This document shows positions 1-9,222 of a stretch of DNA of 64,000 bases, in pieces. This DNA is from Ketobacter sp. (GTDB lineage: Bacteria; Pseudomonadota; Gammaproteobacteria; Pseudomonadales; Ketobacteraceae): the NCBI RefSeq assembly GCF_003671495.1, contig NZ_RCHN01000009.1:1-64000 (forward strand). The letters run 5' to 3'. A model generated the notes under the pieces. The model did no database searches. It was not told the origin of the DNA and saw nothing but the letters and a program-made list of their open reading frames with translations. The position numbers and the translations under genes were made by a program. How positions within the stretch are numbered: position 1 is the stretch's first letter; each line of letters opens with the position of its first letter.

Positions 1-89
1 GCGCCCGATCATAACCCCATTTTTCGGGCTATGGAATAGTAAGAGGGTGTGATCTTTTACCACTTTTATGAAAAAACAATGACAAGAGG

Positions 90-1268
90 ATGGCAGCTTT
101 GCGAAAACTGGCGGACAGACTGGAGCGGATCACCTCCTTTCATGTGATGGTACTGATGGAGCAGGCCCAGCAGCTGGAACAGCAGGGCCGGGACATTATC
201 CATCTGGAAGTGGGTGAGCCGGACTTCGCCACCCCGCAGAATGTGGTGGCCGCCGGGGTTGATGCCATGCAGGCGGGCAAGACCCGCTACACCACCGCCC
301 TGGGGTTGCCGGCCCTGCGGCAGGCGATCGCGGATTTTTACCAAAGCCGCTTTGGTGTGGAGGTGCCGGCCAGCCGCATTCTGATTACACCGGGTGCCTC
401 TGGCGCCCTGGGCCTGTTGAATACGCTGCTGTTCAATCCCGGTGACGGTGTCTTGCTGAGCGATCCCGGATATCCCTGCAATGATAATTTTCTGCATCAG
501 GTGGGGGCGCTTCCCCAACGCATTGCGGTGGGTGCGGAATCGGCGTATCAGCTGTCGGCTGAACTGGTGCGCCAACACTGGCAGCCGCACACCCGGGGCG
601 CCTGGGTGGCATCCCCTTCCAATCCCACCGGCACTCTGATTCCCATGGCGGAGATGGCGGCCATGAAAGCCGAAGTGGATGCGCGGGGAGGGGCCCTGCT
701 GGTGGATGAGATTTATCACAACCTGGTGTATGAGCAGCCGCCGGCAACCGCCCTGGCCCTGGCAGACGAACAGGACAGCCTGTTTGTGATCAACAGTTTC
801 TCCAAATATTTCAACATGACCGGCTGGCGCCTGGGTTGGCTGGTGGCGCCGCAACAGCATGTGGCCGCACTGGAGAAACTGGCCCAGAACTATTACTTGG
901 CGGCTTCCACCGTCGCCCAGCATGCGGCCCTGGCGGCGTTCTCTGCTCAGTCCATTGCGCTTTACGAGGAGCGTCGGATCATCCTGGGACAGCGTCGGGA
1001 TTTCCTGCTGGAGCGGTTGCCCGGTTTGGGTATTTCCATTCCCTGTACTCCTCAGGGAGCGTTCTATCTGTACTGCGATGTGTCGGCCATCACCGACGAC
1101 AGCTTTGCGCTCTGCCAGCAACTGTTGCATCGCTGCGGTGTGGCGGTGACGCCGGGGATCGACTTCGGTGTACACCAGGCCCAGCGTTATATCCGCATTG
1201 CCTACAGTGCCAGCCTGGAGCGTTTGCAGGAGGCGGTTGATCGCATTGCCCGATTTATCGGTCGTTAG
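90..1268 (+). CDS. PLP-dependent class I/II aminotransferase
   Basis: Cytosolic fold-type I aminotransferase of 392 residues, the usual size for the aspartate/tyrosine aminotransferase group. The N-terminal HLEVGEPDF segment, the SNPTG motif near residue 176 and SFSKYFNMTGWRLGW are visible; K239 in the last is the expected Schiff-base lysine, and a C-terminal RIAYS arginine should bind the substrate carboxylate. It would transfer an amino group between an amino acid and a 2-oxoacid, but the amino acid cannot be read from the sequence. The ATG follows an AAGAGG-like ribosome site. It is on the same strand as sfsA, 76 bases ahead. Family certain, substrate unknown. Confidence 0.93.
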   Translation: MAALRKLADRLERITSFHVMVLMEQAQQLEQQGRDIIHLEVGEPDFATPQNVVAAGVDAMQAGKTRYTTALGLPALRQAIADFYQSRFGVEVPASRILITPGASGALGLLNTLLFNPGDGVLLSDPGYPCNDNFLHQVGALPQRIAVGAESAYQLSAELVRQHWQPHTRGAWVASPSNPTGTLIPMAEMAAMKAEVDARGGALLVDEIYHNLVYEQPPATALALADEQDSLFVINSFSKYFNMTGWRLGWLVAPQQHVAALEKLAQNYYLAASTVAQHAALAAFSAQSIALYEERRIILGQRRDFLLERLPGLGISIPCTPQGAFYLYCDVSAITDDSFALCQQLLHRCGVAVTPGIDFGVHQAQRYIRIAYSASLERLQEAVDRIARFIGR

Positions 1269-1344
1269 CCGATGGTTGTTCAGGATTGGTAACCAAAGGT
1301 TGGTTATTCAATCTAAATTCATTCAGTAACAGCAGATTCCTCAC

Positions 1345-2055
1345 ATGAAGTTTGATCCTCCCTTACAGCAGGGCACCCTGGTAAAACGTTACAAGCGTTT
1401 TTTGGCGGACATCACCCTGGCCGATGGCGGCGAATTAACGTTGCACTGTCCCAACACCGGTTCCATGAAAAACTGTAATGATCCCGGCAGTACAGTCTGG
1501 TTTTCCGATAGCGGGAATCCCAAGCGCAAGTATCGACATACCTGGGAACTGGTGACGGTAGGCAAAGGGGCGGAGCAGGCACTGGCCGGGATCAATACCG
1601 GGCGCGCCAACGGGTTGGTGAAAGAGGCCATCGAGGCGGGTGTGATTGGTGAGCTGCAGGGTTACACCACGATTCGAAGTGAAGTGAAATACGGGGCGGA
1701 AAACAGCCGCATTGATCTGTTGTTGGAGTCACCGCAGCAGCGTTGCTATGTGGAAATCAAGAACCTGACGTTGGGGGAAGGCCGTGTCGGGTATTTTCCG
1801 GATGCGGTCACCGAGCGCGGGCGCAAGCATTTACGTGAACTGGAAGCCATGGTACAGCAGGGGCATCGGGCCGTGTTGTTGTTTTGTGTGCAGCACAGCG
1901 GAGTGATAGAGACCCGGCCGGCGGATCACATTGATGCACGCTACGGTGCCGCGTTGCGCCAGGCGCATGATGCGGGGGTGGAGGTGTTGGCCTGGCAGTG
2001 TGACCTCAGCGCCGAGGAAATCAGGATTGCCCGTCCGCTGCCGGTGGTATTGTAA
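1345..2055 (+). CDS. sfsA: SfsA family DNA/RNA nuclease (sugar fermentation stimulation protein)
   Basis: 236 residues, close to the E. coli protein. An OB-like N-terminal part (LVKRYKRFLADI), the CPNTGSM motif near residue 37 and a nuclease-like C-terminal half with RIDLLL and CYVEIKNLTL (a PD-(D/E)XK-like E-x-K) are all present. The family was first linked to maltose gene expression in E. coli and later described as a nucleic-acid binding or cleaving protein; its cell role is unclear. The last 35 bases overlap the end of the convergent protease gene, so the two transcripts are antisense over their 3' ends. A short hairpin (AACCAA, 1291-1296, with TTGGTT, 1300-1305) sits in the upstream gap. 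Confidence 0.95.
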   Translation: MKFDPPLQQGTLVKRYKRFLADITLADGGELTLHCPNTGSMKNCNDPGSTVWFSDSGNPKRKYRHTWELVTVGKGAEQALAGINTGRANGLVKEAIEAGVIGELQGYTTIRSEVKYGAENSRIDLLLESPQQRCYVEIKNLTLGEGRVGYFPDAVTERGRKHLRELEAMVQQGHRAVLLFCVQHSGVIETRPADHIDARYGAALRQAHDAGVEVLAWQCDLSAEEIRIARPLPVVL

Positions 2056-2815
2056 GGGTCAGCAGAATATCCGCATACCAGGCACAATTCAGGCCCAGGG
2101 CCTCGTCCACCTGCCGATCCCGGTTGCCCATGTCCAGTCGCGAGGAATGGACGCCCAATAACTGCCAATGAAACCCGGGATTGGATGCGGGGCCGGTTGC
2201 CACCCGCATCACCACCGGGCCGCCGCTGATGCCGCGATGGGTGCGGGCGTCGGTAAGAAAATACCCCATGCCCTGAAAACGCAGGCCGAAGGAGGACGCC
2301 ACGATGGCCTGGCGCGCCACCGGCAGGTTGTGCAGCGTATCCGCGAACCCCAGGGGGAAACCCAGCACCATCAACGGGGAGCCGACTTCCACCGGGGTGT
2401 CCGGCTGGCAGATGGTGTCCGGAGTGAAGGCTTCGTACACCACGCTGTCTGGCATGGCCTGGGGTTGTAATGCAATGGCCACCACATCGATGGTGCCGGA
2501 GCTGTCCTCCGCCTGAGTCCACAGTGCCGGTTGCGTTGCCGGGTCCGGGCCTGAAGAGGAGCCGGGTGCCGCCCCATACAAGGGTATTGAAAAGGCAACG
2601 GTTTCGGCCAGGTTGTCGTTGTCGGTGAACAGGTCGATCTGAAGGCTGTCGGGAAAATGCCCGGCGGCTTCGTCAATCACCACGTGACGGCTGGTGATCA
2701 GGTAGAGGCGCTGATCCCGCCGGAAGAAAAAGCCAGTGGCATTGGACAGGGACTGGTCGCGAAGGCGGGTGGTGATCTGGGCGATGGAAAGCAGAATCGG
2801 TTCGACGGCAGACAT
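2021..2815 (-). CDS. Trypsin-like serine protease (S1 fold, DegP-like catalytic domain only)
   Basis: 264 residues with the chymotrypsin-fold triad in order: H44 in TSRHVV, D110 in GTIDVVAIAL, and the nucleophile serine near residue 203 in HRGISGGPV. No signal peptide or PDZ domain is visible, so it is either cytosolic or exported by an unseen route, which is unusual because most DegP/HtrA proteins are periplasmic. The N-terminal SNATGFFF segment is the typical first strand before the histidine. It may act as a regulated peptidase or as a protein modifier; no target can be inferred. Its 3' end overlaps sfsA in antisense. Confidence 0.82.
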   Translation of the reverse strand: MSAVEPILLSIAQITTRLRDQSLSNATGFFFRRDQRLYLITSRHVVIDEAAGHFPDSLQIDLFTDNDNLAETVAFSIPLYGAAPGSSSGPDPATQPALWTQAEDSSGTIDVVAIALQPQAMPDSVVYEAFTPDTICQPDTPVEVGSPLMVLGFPLGFADTLHNLPVARQAIVASSFGLRFQGMGYFLTDARTHRGISGGPVVMRVATGPASNPGFHWQLLGVHSSRLDMGNRDRQVDEALGLNCAWYADILLTLTIPPAADGQS

Positions 2816-2864
2816 AGGCAGGGCTTGGCGTAGTGAACATCAGGCAGCCCACCTTAGCAGATTC

Positions 2865-3068
2865 TCAGCCGTTACCACAGCTCATGGGAGCACATTGATC
2901 CTGAATCGACAGTTCATTCTGCACAATCATTCTGGCCTCCTGCATGCATTTTCCGCATTTGGCGCCCACCTGGCAGCGACGCCGGACCTGGCTGAAATCG
3001 CAGGCGCCCTGGCGGATGGATTCCCGCAATTGATGGTCGGTAATGTCCTTGCATAGACAGATGTACAT
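2865..3068 (-). CDS. bfd: Bacterioferritin-associated ferredoxin-like [2Fe-2S] protein
   Basis: 67 residues with the BFD-like fold signature: CLC at residues 4-6 and the later CGKC pair give four cysteines spaced as in Bfd (C-x-C near the N-terminus, C-x2-C about 30 residues later). Bfd binds a [2Fe-2S] cluster and passes electrons to bacterioferritin so that stored iron can be released. The C-terminal tail has two extra cysteines (QCAPMSC) not usual in Bfd. No bacterioferritin gene lies beside it here. A weak Fur-like palindrome lies 74 bases upstream. Nitrite-reductase-type BFD domains are an alternative, but the size fits Bfd. Confidence 0.88.
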   Translation of the reverse strand: MYICLCKDITDHQLRESIRQGACDFSQVRRRCQVGAKCGKCMQEARMIVQNELSIQDQCAPMSCGNG

Positions 3069-3378
3069 AATCTGCTCTCACTCTCACGGCTGGTCTTCAC
3101 TGGCCTTGGCACTCAGCAAGAGCAGGAGCAAAACTCACGCCAATGGCAAGCATTCGCATTTGTAATTTTATATTGTTGAAATGTCTGTGTTTTTTGGCGA
3201 GTATTTTGGGCGCAGCAGTGAATCGCCGGGAAGCTTGTGTTGCAAAGCCGACAGGGGGATTCGCCTTCCACTGTTTGCTGCGCATTCTTGTCGCCTTTGT
3301 AACAAGGAAGCGGATCGTTGTCGCTGAAAACAAAAGCTCAAAACAAAAACCGAAATCACAATAGAACGAGGGAAACCC
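3069..3378. other. Divergent intergenic region between bfd and the MAPEG gene
   Basis: 310 bases with no convincing gene. It must hold the promoters of the two divergent genes. The only structured element I can point to is an imperfect 19-base palindrome (3142-3160) on the bfd side. Short open frames here lack ribosome sites and family resemblance. Confidence 0.6.
3142..3160. promoter_or_regulatory. Possible weak Fur box upstream of bfd
   Basis: AATGGCAAGCATTCGCATT is an imperfect 9-1-9 palindrome (six of nine pairs match) with the outer AATG/CATT of a Fur site. bfd is a classical Fur-repressed gene, which makes the location sensible. The match is far weaker than the site at 60262-60280. Confidence 0.3.
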
Positions 3379-3753
3379 ATGACCATTGCTTACTGGTGTG
3401 TTCTGGTGGCGATTCTGCTGCCGTATCCGTTTACCGTAATTGCCAAGGCCAGCAAACGGGGCTTTGACAACAACAAACCCCGCACCTGGTTGGGTGAATT
3501 GGAAGGGCGGGGGGCCCGGGCCAACTGGGCGCAGATGAATACCTTTGAAGCCCTGCCGGGTTTCATCGGCGCCGTGGTGGTGGCCCATCTGGTGAATGGC
3601 CCCCAGTTCTGGATTGACCTGCTGGCGGTGAATTTCATTGCCCTGCGCTTGGCCTATGGCTATGCCTATGTGGCGGATCATGCCACGCTGCGTTCGATCT
3701 GCTGGTTTGCGGCATTGGGTTGTGTGGTGGCCCTGTTCGTGGTCAGCGCCTAG
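3379..3753 (+). CDS. MAPEG family membrane protein
   Basis: 124 residues forming four hydrophobic helices, with the ERMAP-like loop after helix 1 (KASKRGFDNNKPRTWLGELE) and the helix-2 segment RANWAQMNTFEALPGF, in which the N, E and P positions match microsomal glutathione S-transferase/eicosanoid (MAPEG) proteins. It sits in the inner membrane; bacterial members are small membrane transferases or of unknown role. A strong ribosome site (GAGGG, six bases before the ATG) supports this start. It is a single gene followed by a short hairpin. Confidence 0.85.
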   Translation: MTIAYWCVLVAILLPYPFTVIAKASKRGFDNNKPRTWLGELEGRGARANWAQMNTFEALPGFIGAVVVAHLVNGPQFWIDLLAVNFIALRLAYGYAYVADHATLRSICWFAALGCVVALFVVSA

Positions 3754-3781
3754 ATGTAAATAGCCTGATGTAAAGCGTGCG

Positions 3782-3807
3782 AGAAGGCGGCGGTGGTCGC
3801 CTTTTCC
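3782..3807 (+). terminator. Possible Rho-independent terminator after the MAPEG gene
   Basis: An eight-pair stem (AGAAGGCG with CGCCTTTT, one G-T pair, eight-base loop) lies 29 bases after the stop codon, with a T-rich right arm but a poor T tail. Confidence 0.45.
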
Positions 3808-4002
3808 CGTGATAAAAAGTTCTCTCCCACACCGGACAGCATTTAATTGGCCGTTTTGGTTGTATCGGGCCAACGCCCTACCTTATTGCCCCTCTATTAA
3901 CAATCGAATCCCGTTTTCCCTGAGTATGATTGGCCGATCTGCATCAGAACCTGAAGCAGAGAATCCTGATCCAGCCAATCAACCATACGGATAACAACAA
4001 TA

Positions 4003-5610
4003 ATGAAACGTCGTGATTTGTTTAAGGCCGGAGCCGCCCTTGGGGCCTGCGCCTCCCTCCCCAAACTGGCGGCCGCCACCACCCCGGAAGAGAAATACCG
4101 TTTGCAGGTGCCGGAGCTGTTTGCGCCGGTCAGTCGGCCCCCTGCCTACACCCCGGCCATTGTCATTGGTTCCGGCTTTGGCGGCGCCATCTCCGCCTGG
4201 CGCCTGGCCCAGGCCGGTATTCAAACCACGGTGTTGGAGCGGGGCTGCCGCTGGCCCATCGACCCCTGGCGCAAGATTCATCCCAATGATTTTTTTCCGG
4301 ACGGACGCGCCTACTGGCATCGCACCCGGGCCAGGCAGCTGACGGGCTTGACGGTGTCGTTCGATTCCTTTGCCGGCCTGTTGGATGTCACCGAATACGA
4401 GCACATTGATGTGTGGCGGGGTGCCTGTGTGGGGGGCGGATCGAAAGTGTTCAGCGGGGTGATGATCGAACCGGAACGCCAATATTTCGAAGCCATTTTC
4501 GGCGATGTGGTGGACTACGATGAGATGCACAGTGTTTATTATCCCCGGGTGCGGGAGGTGTTACGTTTGAGCCCGCTGCCCAGGGATCTGTATTACAAGC
4601 CGTCCTTCGGTCATTCCCGGGTCTGGGACAAGCAGGTGCGGCTGGCGGGTTATGAGCCGCAGCCCATCGACGGCATCTGGAACTGGGATGTGGTGCGCAA
4701 GGAATTTCATTATCGCAGCCGGCCTTCGGCTTCCATTGGCGAAAGCAATCACGGCAACAGCAATGGCGCCAAGTTTGACCTGACTCAGAATTATCTGAAA
4801 TACGCAGAAGACAGTGGCTATACCCGCATCTATCCCGGTATGCAGGTCACCAGCCTGGGGCAGGACAGTAACGGCCGCTACCTGATTCAGGTGGAGCAGA
4901 TGGACCCCATGGGTGAAATCATTGATCGGTTCACCCTGGCCTGTGATTACCTGTTTATGGCCGCCGGCTCCATCGGCACCACCGAGTTGCTTTTGAAAGC
5001 CCGTGAGCTTGGGGATTTGCCGGACCTGAATGAGTTTATCGGCGCAGGCTGGGGTAGCAATGGTGATACTGCCGTGGTGCGCACCGCCAGTGAATTGCAG
5101 GGGCTGTATCAGGCATCGCCGTCCGCCGGCATGATTCACGATAGCGGCTTTGGTACACCGATCACCATGGAAAACTGGTATGCACTGCACGTGCCGGTGA
5201 ACCTCTCTGCCATTGGCTCCCTGGGCATGGGTTTCGATATGACCAACCGTTGCCGTTTCCAATACGATCCGGCAACGGATTCCACCACGCTGTTGTGGCC
5301 GAAGGAGGGTAACGCCGATGTGGTGGCGGCCACCCGTGAAATGAACAATCGCATCGCTGAAGCCAGCCTGACCCTGCCCGGTTTGTTGGGGGTGGTGCCG
5401 GACGTGAACGATTCCTTCACCGCGCATCCCCTGGGGGGTGCCATTCTGGGGCAGGCGGCGGACGCCCACGGTCGGCTGCTGGGTTATGAGCGCCTGTACG
5501 TGATGGACGGCGCGATGGTCAATGGCAGCACCGGTGCGGTGAATCCTTCGTTGACCATCTCCGCTCTGGCGGAGCGCAATATCGAACACATTCTGCAGAA
5601 CGATTTTTAA
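4003..5610 (+). CDS. Tat-exported GMC-type FAD oxidoreductase (cholesterol-oxidase-like)
   Basis: 535 residues. The N-terminus MKRRDLFKAGAALG is a twin-arginine signal, so the protein should be exported with FAD already bound. AIVIGSGFGGAISAWRLAQAG (about residues 51-71) is the Rossmann FAD site, GACVGGGSKVFSG the second flavin-contact motif, and the C-terminal HPLGG with DGAMVNGSTGAVNPSLTISA is the GMC catalytic and FAD-closing region, with the NP pair typical of cholesterol oxidase and related alcohol dehydrogenases. It would oxidise an alcohol or sterol in the periplasm. A lipoprotein gene follows 37 bases later and is probably co-transcribed. The substrate is not known. Confidence 0.88.
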   Translation: MKRRDLFKAGAALGACASLPKLAAATTPEEKYRLQVPELFAPVSRPPAYTPAIVIGSGFGGAISAWRLAQAGIQTTVLERGCRWPIDPWRKIHPNDFFPDGRAYWHRTRARQLTGLTVSFDSFAGLLDVTEYEHIDVWRGACVGGGSKVFSGVMIEPERQYFEAIFGDVVDYDEMHSVYYPRVREVLRLSPLPRDLYYKPSFGHSRVWDKQVRLAGYEPQPIDGIWNWDVVRKEFHYRSRPSASIGESNHGNSNGAKFDLTQNYLKYAEDSGYTRIYPGMQVTSLGQDSNGRYLIQVEQMDPMGEIIDRFTLACDYLFMAAGSIGTTELLLKARELGDLPDLNEFIGAGWGSNGDTAVVRTASELQGLYQASPSAGMIHDSGFGTPITMENWYALHVPVNLSAIGSLGMGFDMTNRCRFQYDPATDSTTLLWPKEGNADVVAATREMNNRIAEASLTLPGLLGVVPDVNDSFTAHPLGGAILGQAADAHGRLLGYERLYVMDGAMVNGSTGAVNPSLTISALAERNIEHILQNDF

Positions 5611-5647
5611 CGGTAAGCCCGACAACAATAACAACGAAGGTTTTGCA

Positions 5648-6445
5648 ATGATGAATACAACAATGAAACTGCGGTGGGCGTTGCCCCTGGTGGCCGCGAC
5701 GCTGTCGGTAAGCATGCTGCCCGGTTGTGGTGGCGAACAACTACCGCCGGATGATGTGGTACGAAAAACCAACGGCAGTGCGAATACCCAGGGGCTGTGG
5801 CGCATGATGGAGAATTTTCAGGGGGAGACGTTCTATTCCACTGTGCTGGTGCAGGGCACCGGCAATAACGTCACCATGACCGACTGCAGCCGCGCGTTTG
5901 AGAAAGACAGCATGACCCGGCAGGGCAACGCCTTTGCCGGATACAACCATGACCTGGCATCCCTGGTGATACAGAACAACGACACACTGCATTGGAACTA
6001 TGACAATCAAGTGCGCCGGTTCGAGAAGATGGACAGGGTCGCCCAGTTCAATATGGGTGAATTTGAAGTCAGTTCACCGCTGTTGCCGGATGTGGTGGCA
6101 TCGAACCTGGTGTGTGTGCAGTATTCGGAAACGGAGCGGGGGGATTCGCTGGTGCTGACCACGCAAGTGCTGGGGCGACCGCTGTTGGTAACCATTCGCA
6201 CCGAAGGTCGATTGCAGGAGGGCCGTTATGACATAGAGCCCTATGGCAATGCCGATGCCATGGTGATCTTTTCCGGTTCCCACTGGGCCAACACCACGCT
6301 CACCGCCTATGATGAGATTTCCAGTGGCCGTCTGACTATTCTATCCCGTGGCAACGTCTGGGTGGAAGGGGAGCTGGAAGGTGTGCTCCGCAATGGGATC
6401 ACACCGATCCGGGTAAGCTTTAACGTGGAAACGCCACTCAACTGA
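5648..6445 (+). CDS. Lipoprotein of unknown function, partner of the GMC oxidase gene
   Basis: 265 residues. It begins with a hydrophobic signal ending in the lipobox LPGC (Cys near residue 27), and the residue after the cysteine is glycine, so the outer membrane is likely. The rest is rich in beta-strand patterns (alternating hydrophobic residues, [19 protein letters not shown]) and matches no family I recognise. Two internal cysteines ([15 protein letters not shown]) could form a disulfide. Three Met codons (5648, 5651, 5663) could serve as start; an AAGG site precedes the first. Its last eight bases overlap the convergent chemoreceptor gene. It may assist or anchor the upstream oxidoreductase. 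Confidence 0.75.
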   Translation: MMNTTMKLRWALPLVAATLSVSMLPGCGGEQLPPDDVVRKTNGSANTQGLWRMMENFQGETFYSTVLVQGTGNNVTMTDCSRAFEKDSMTRQGNAFAGYNHDLASLVIQNNDTLHWNYDNQVRRFEKMDRVAQFNMGEFEVSSPLLPDVVASNLVCVQYSETERGDSLVLTTQVLGRPLLVTIRTEGRLQEGRYDIEPYGNADAMVIFSGSHWANTTLTAYDEISSGRLTILSRGNVWVEGELEGVLRNGITPIRVSFNVETPLN

Positions 6446-9047
6446 TTTTAAAGAACGCGATCTGTTCTCCCAGCCGGCGGGCCTGGTCAGCCATGGCCTC
6501 GCTGGCGGCGGAGGCTTCTTCCACCAGGGCTGCGTTCTGTTGTGTCATCTCATCCATCTGGCTCACCGCCACATTGACCTGCTCGATGCCGGAGGTCTGC
6601 TCGTGGGCTGACTGCGCCAGCTCGGAAATCAGGGTGCTGACGTCGTTGATGGAGGCAATGATCTCGTTGAGCATGCGGCCGGATTCCTGTACCTGGGTGG
6701 TGCCGTTCTCCACCTGAGTGACGCTGAGGCTGATCAATTCCTTGATCTCCCGGGCGGCGTTGGCGGAACGTTGTGCCAGGCTGCGTACCTCCCCGGCCAC
6801 AACCGCAAAGCCGCGGCCCTGCTCGCCGGCGCGGGCCGCTTCCACGGCGGCGTTCAGCGCCAGCAGGTTGGTCTGGAACGCGATCTCGTCGATCACGCTG
6901 ATGATGTCGGCAATTTTTTTGCTGCTCTCGTTCACTTCGTTGATGGCGGACACCGCTTTCTGTGCAACCTCTCCGCTGCGCAGGGCGTTCTTGCGGGTGG
7001 TGGTGGCCAGTTCCTCCACCTTGCGGGCGTTGTCGGCACTTTGTTTCACCACGCTGGTCATCTCCTCCATGCTGGACGCGGTTTCTTCCAGTGAGGAGGC
7101 CTGTTCCTCTGTGCGCTGGCTGAGGTCGGCGTTGCCGTGGGCGATTTCGTTGGCGCCCTGTAATACCGAGGCGGACGCTTCACTGATCTCGCCGACGATG
7201 GCGACCAGGCGATGGATGGTGTTGTTGACGTTATCCTTGAGGCGGCCAAACTCGCCTTCATAGTTTTTCTGGATGGAATCCCGCAGATCCCCTTCCGCCA
7301 TCTTCTCCATGATGTTGACCATCTCGCCCACCACATCCTCGCAGATGTCCAGCAACTGGTTGATACCCTGGCTCAACCCCAGGAAGAAGCCACTGCGACC
7401 TTCGGTGGTGGCGCGGTGGGTGAGGTTGCCGATGGCCGCGGAACGAATCATGTGGTCCAGCTCTTTTTCAATGGCCACTTCTTCGGTGCGATCCTCCCAT
7501 TCCACCACCGTGCCGATGGATTCACCCTGGCTGTTGCGTACCGGGCTGGCGTACACCGTAAGGTGACGGCCCCCCAGTACAAAGCTGGAACTCACCGGCT
7601 CTTTCAGGTTGGCCAACAGGCGCCGCTGGTGGCTGGGGTCCTTGTGGAACAGATCGATGTTGGTGCCCATCAGTTTGTCCACCTGAAAATTGGGCAACTC
7701 TTTTTGAATGTCGGTCTCGGCGTTGCCCATCATCTCCAGCACCGCATGGTTGGTGTAGACAATATTCAGATCCGGGTCGGCCACCATGACATTGGCGGAG
7801 ACGCTGTCCAGGGCCTGGCGGATGCGCAGGTTTTCATTGGCCACCCGGCGTTCGGCATCCTGCCGCGCCTGTTCGTCCCGTTCTTCCTGTTCCTGCTTGC
7901 GCAGTGCCTCGGTGCGGTCCAGCCATTCAATCACGGTGCCCAGGCGGTTCTTGTGATCATCGAACACCGGGGTGGCGGTGATCACAATGTGCCGGCCGGC
8001 CACCTCAACCTCCTGACTGTGGGTGGTGGTGGCCTGGTCCAGAATCTTGCGCTGGTGGGCCGGGTTTTTATGGAAGATGTCCATATTGCAACCCATCAGT
8101 TTTTCCGCATCAAAATGGGTGAGCACGGTTTTCAGATCCGCCTCTGCGGTTTTCATCATGCGGTTCAGGGATTCGTTCATGTAGATGATGTTGTAGTCTT
8201 CATCGGCCAGCATCACGTTGGTGTTACACACATCCAGGGCATTTTTGACCCGCAGGGCTTCGCTGGCGATTTTCTGGGTGTTCTCCAGCTCAAAGTTCAA
8301 TTTGATCTTCATGCACTGCATGCCCTGCAGCACCCGGCCGGGCTCGTCGCTCTGATCAATGGGCAGATTGACGTCGAAGTTGCCGCTGCTGATTTTCTGC
8401 AGGGCTGCCGACGCCACCTGCATCGGCTGGATGACACAGTGGTGCATGAACTGGAACAGCGCAAACACGGCCAGGGCCAGGGTGATCAGGTAGGGCCAGG
8501 GCAGGGGGCGTCCGCTCACCAGAAAATCCGCCACCATAACAGCAGCAAATGCCCCCAGTATCCAGCTCAGTTTGCTGTTGAGGGAACCCTGGCGGAAATC
8601 ATTCATGATGCGCTCAGGCAGGGCCGGCTGCACCGACTCCCCGGCGTTCAGCCGGGCGTAGAGCGCCTCGGCAGCGTGGATCTGCTGGGCGCTGGCGGCG
8701 TGTCGCACCGACATGTATTCCACGATTTCGCCCTTGTCCCAGATGGGGGTGACGTTGGCCTCCACCCAATAGTGATCGCCGTTCTTGCAGCGGTTTTTGA
8801 CGATGCCGCGCCAGGGCCGGCCGGCCTGCACAGTTTGCCAAAGATCCTGGAAGGCCGCCTGCGGCATGTCCGGGTGGCGGATCAGGTTGTGGGCCTGGCC
8901 GATCAGTTCCGGCTCGGTGTAGCCGCTGATCTCGACGAAGTCCCGGTTGATGTAGGTGATGACACCCTTGGGATTGGTTTTGGAAACAATGGTTTGGCCT
9001 GGGGCCAGCTTGACCTCAGTCTGGGTCACCGGCATGTTGACGCGCAT
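6438..9047 (-). CDS. Aer-like methyl-accepting chemotaxis protein with three PAS domains
   Basis: 869 residues. An N-terminal Aer-type PAS (about 15-115, with [12 protein letters not shown] and NLIRHPDMP) is followed by two adjacent membrane helices (about 160-205), a HAMP linker, two further PAS domains (about 265-390 and 395-515, similar to each other: both carry [20 protein letters not shown] and GRH segments), and a signalling hairpin (about 620-840) whose tip, [20 protein letters not shown], binds CheA/CheW. Aer-type PAS domains bind FAD and sense redox state, so this is probably an energy-taxis receptor. The AAAGGA site seven bases before the ATG supports the start. No CheA or CheW gene is in the window. 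Confidence 0.93.
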   Translation of the reverse strand: MRVNMPVTQTEVKLAPGQTIVSKTNPKGVITYINRDFVEISGYTEPELIGQAHNLIRHPDMPQAAFQDLWQTVQAGRPWRGIVKNRCKNGDHYWVEANVTPIWDKGEIVEYMSVRHAASAQQIHAAEALYARLNAGESVQPALPERIMNDFRQGSLNSKLSWILGAFAAVMVADFLVSGRPLPWPYLITLALAVFALFQFMHHCVIQPMQVASAALQKISSGNFDVNLPIDQSDEPGRVLQGMQCMKIKLNFELENTQKIASEALRVKNALDVCNTNVMLADEDYNIIYMNESLNRMMKTAEADLKTVLTHFDAEKLMGCNMDIFHKNPAHQRKILDQATTTHSQEVEVAGRHIVITATPVFDDHKNRLGTVIEWLDRTEALRKQEQEERDEQARQDAERRVANENLRIRQALDSVSANVMVADPDLNIVYTNHAVLEMMGNAETDIQKELPNFQVDKLMGTNIDLFHKDPSHQRRLLANLKEPVSSSFVLGGRHLTVYASPVRNSQGESIGTVVEWEDRTEEVAIEKELDHMIRSAAIGNLTHRATTEGRSGFFLGLSQGINQLLDICEDVVGEMVNIMEKMAEGDLRDSIQKNYEGEFGRLKDNVNNTIHRLVAIVGEISEASASVLQGANEIAHGNADLSQRTEEQASSLEETASSMEEMTSVVKQSADNARKVEELATTTRKNALRSGEVAQKAVSAINEVNESSKKIADIISVIDEIAFQTNLLALNAAVEAARAGEQGRGFAVVAGEVRSLAQRSANAAREIKELISLSVTQVENGTTQVQESGRMLNEIIASINDVSTLISELAQSAHEQTSGIEQVNVAVSQMDEMTQQNAALVEEASAASEAMADQARRLGEQIAFFKIS

Positions 9048-9222
9048 GATCAGTCCTTTCTCAGCAAAGTGAGTTCAGCAATAAGAGTTCCCTGAGGAAA
9101 CTCGGTCCCTGTGTATTCAGTGTAGAAAAGGATTGCTGATGGGGAAGCAGAATGCCGTCAGCGGACGATAAAAGCTGGACCAGCCCGTGGGTTATGCACG
9201 TTTGGTTCTAAAAACGGGGGGG

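Noticed and set aside
3143-3364. Small plus-strand frame between bfd and the MAPEG gene
   Set aside because: No ribosome site or recognisable family; region better explained as a divergent control region.
7212-9095. Long open frame on the plus strand opposite the chemoreceptor gene
   Set aside because: His/Gly/Gln-rich translation without domain resemblance; a shadow of a G+C-rich gene on the other strand.
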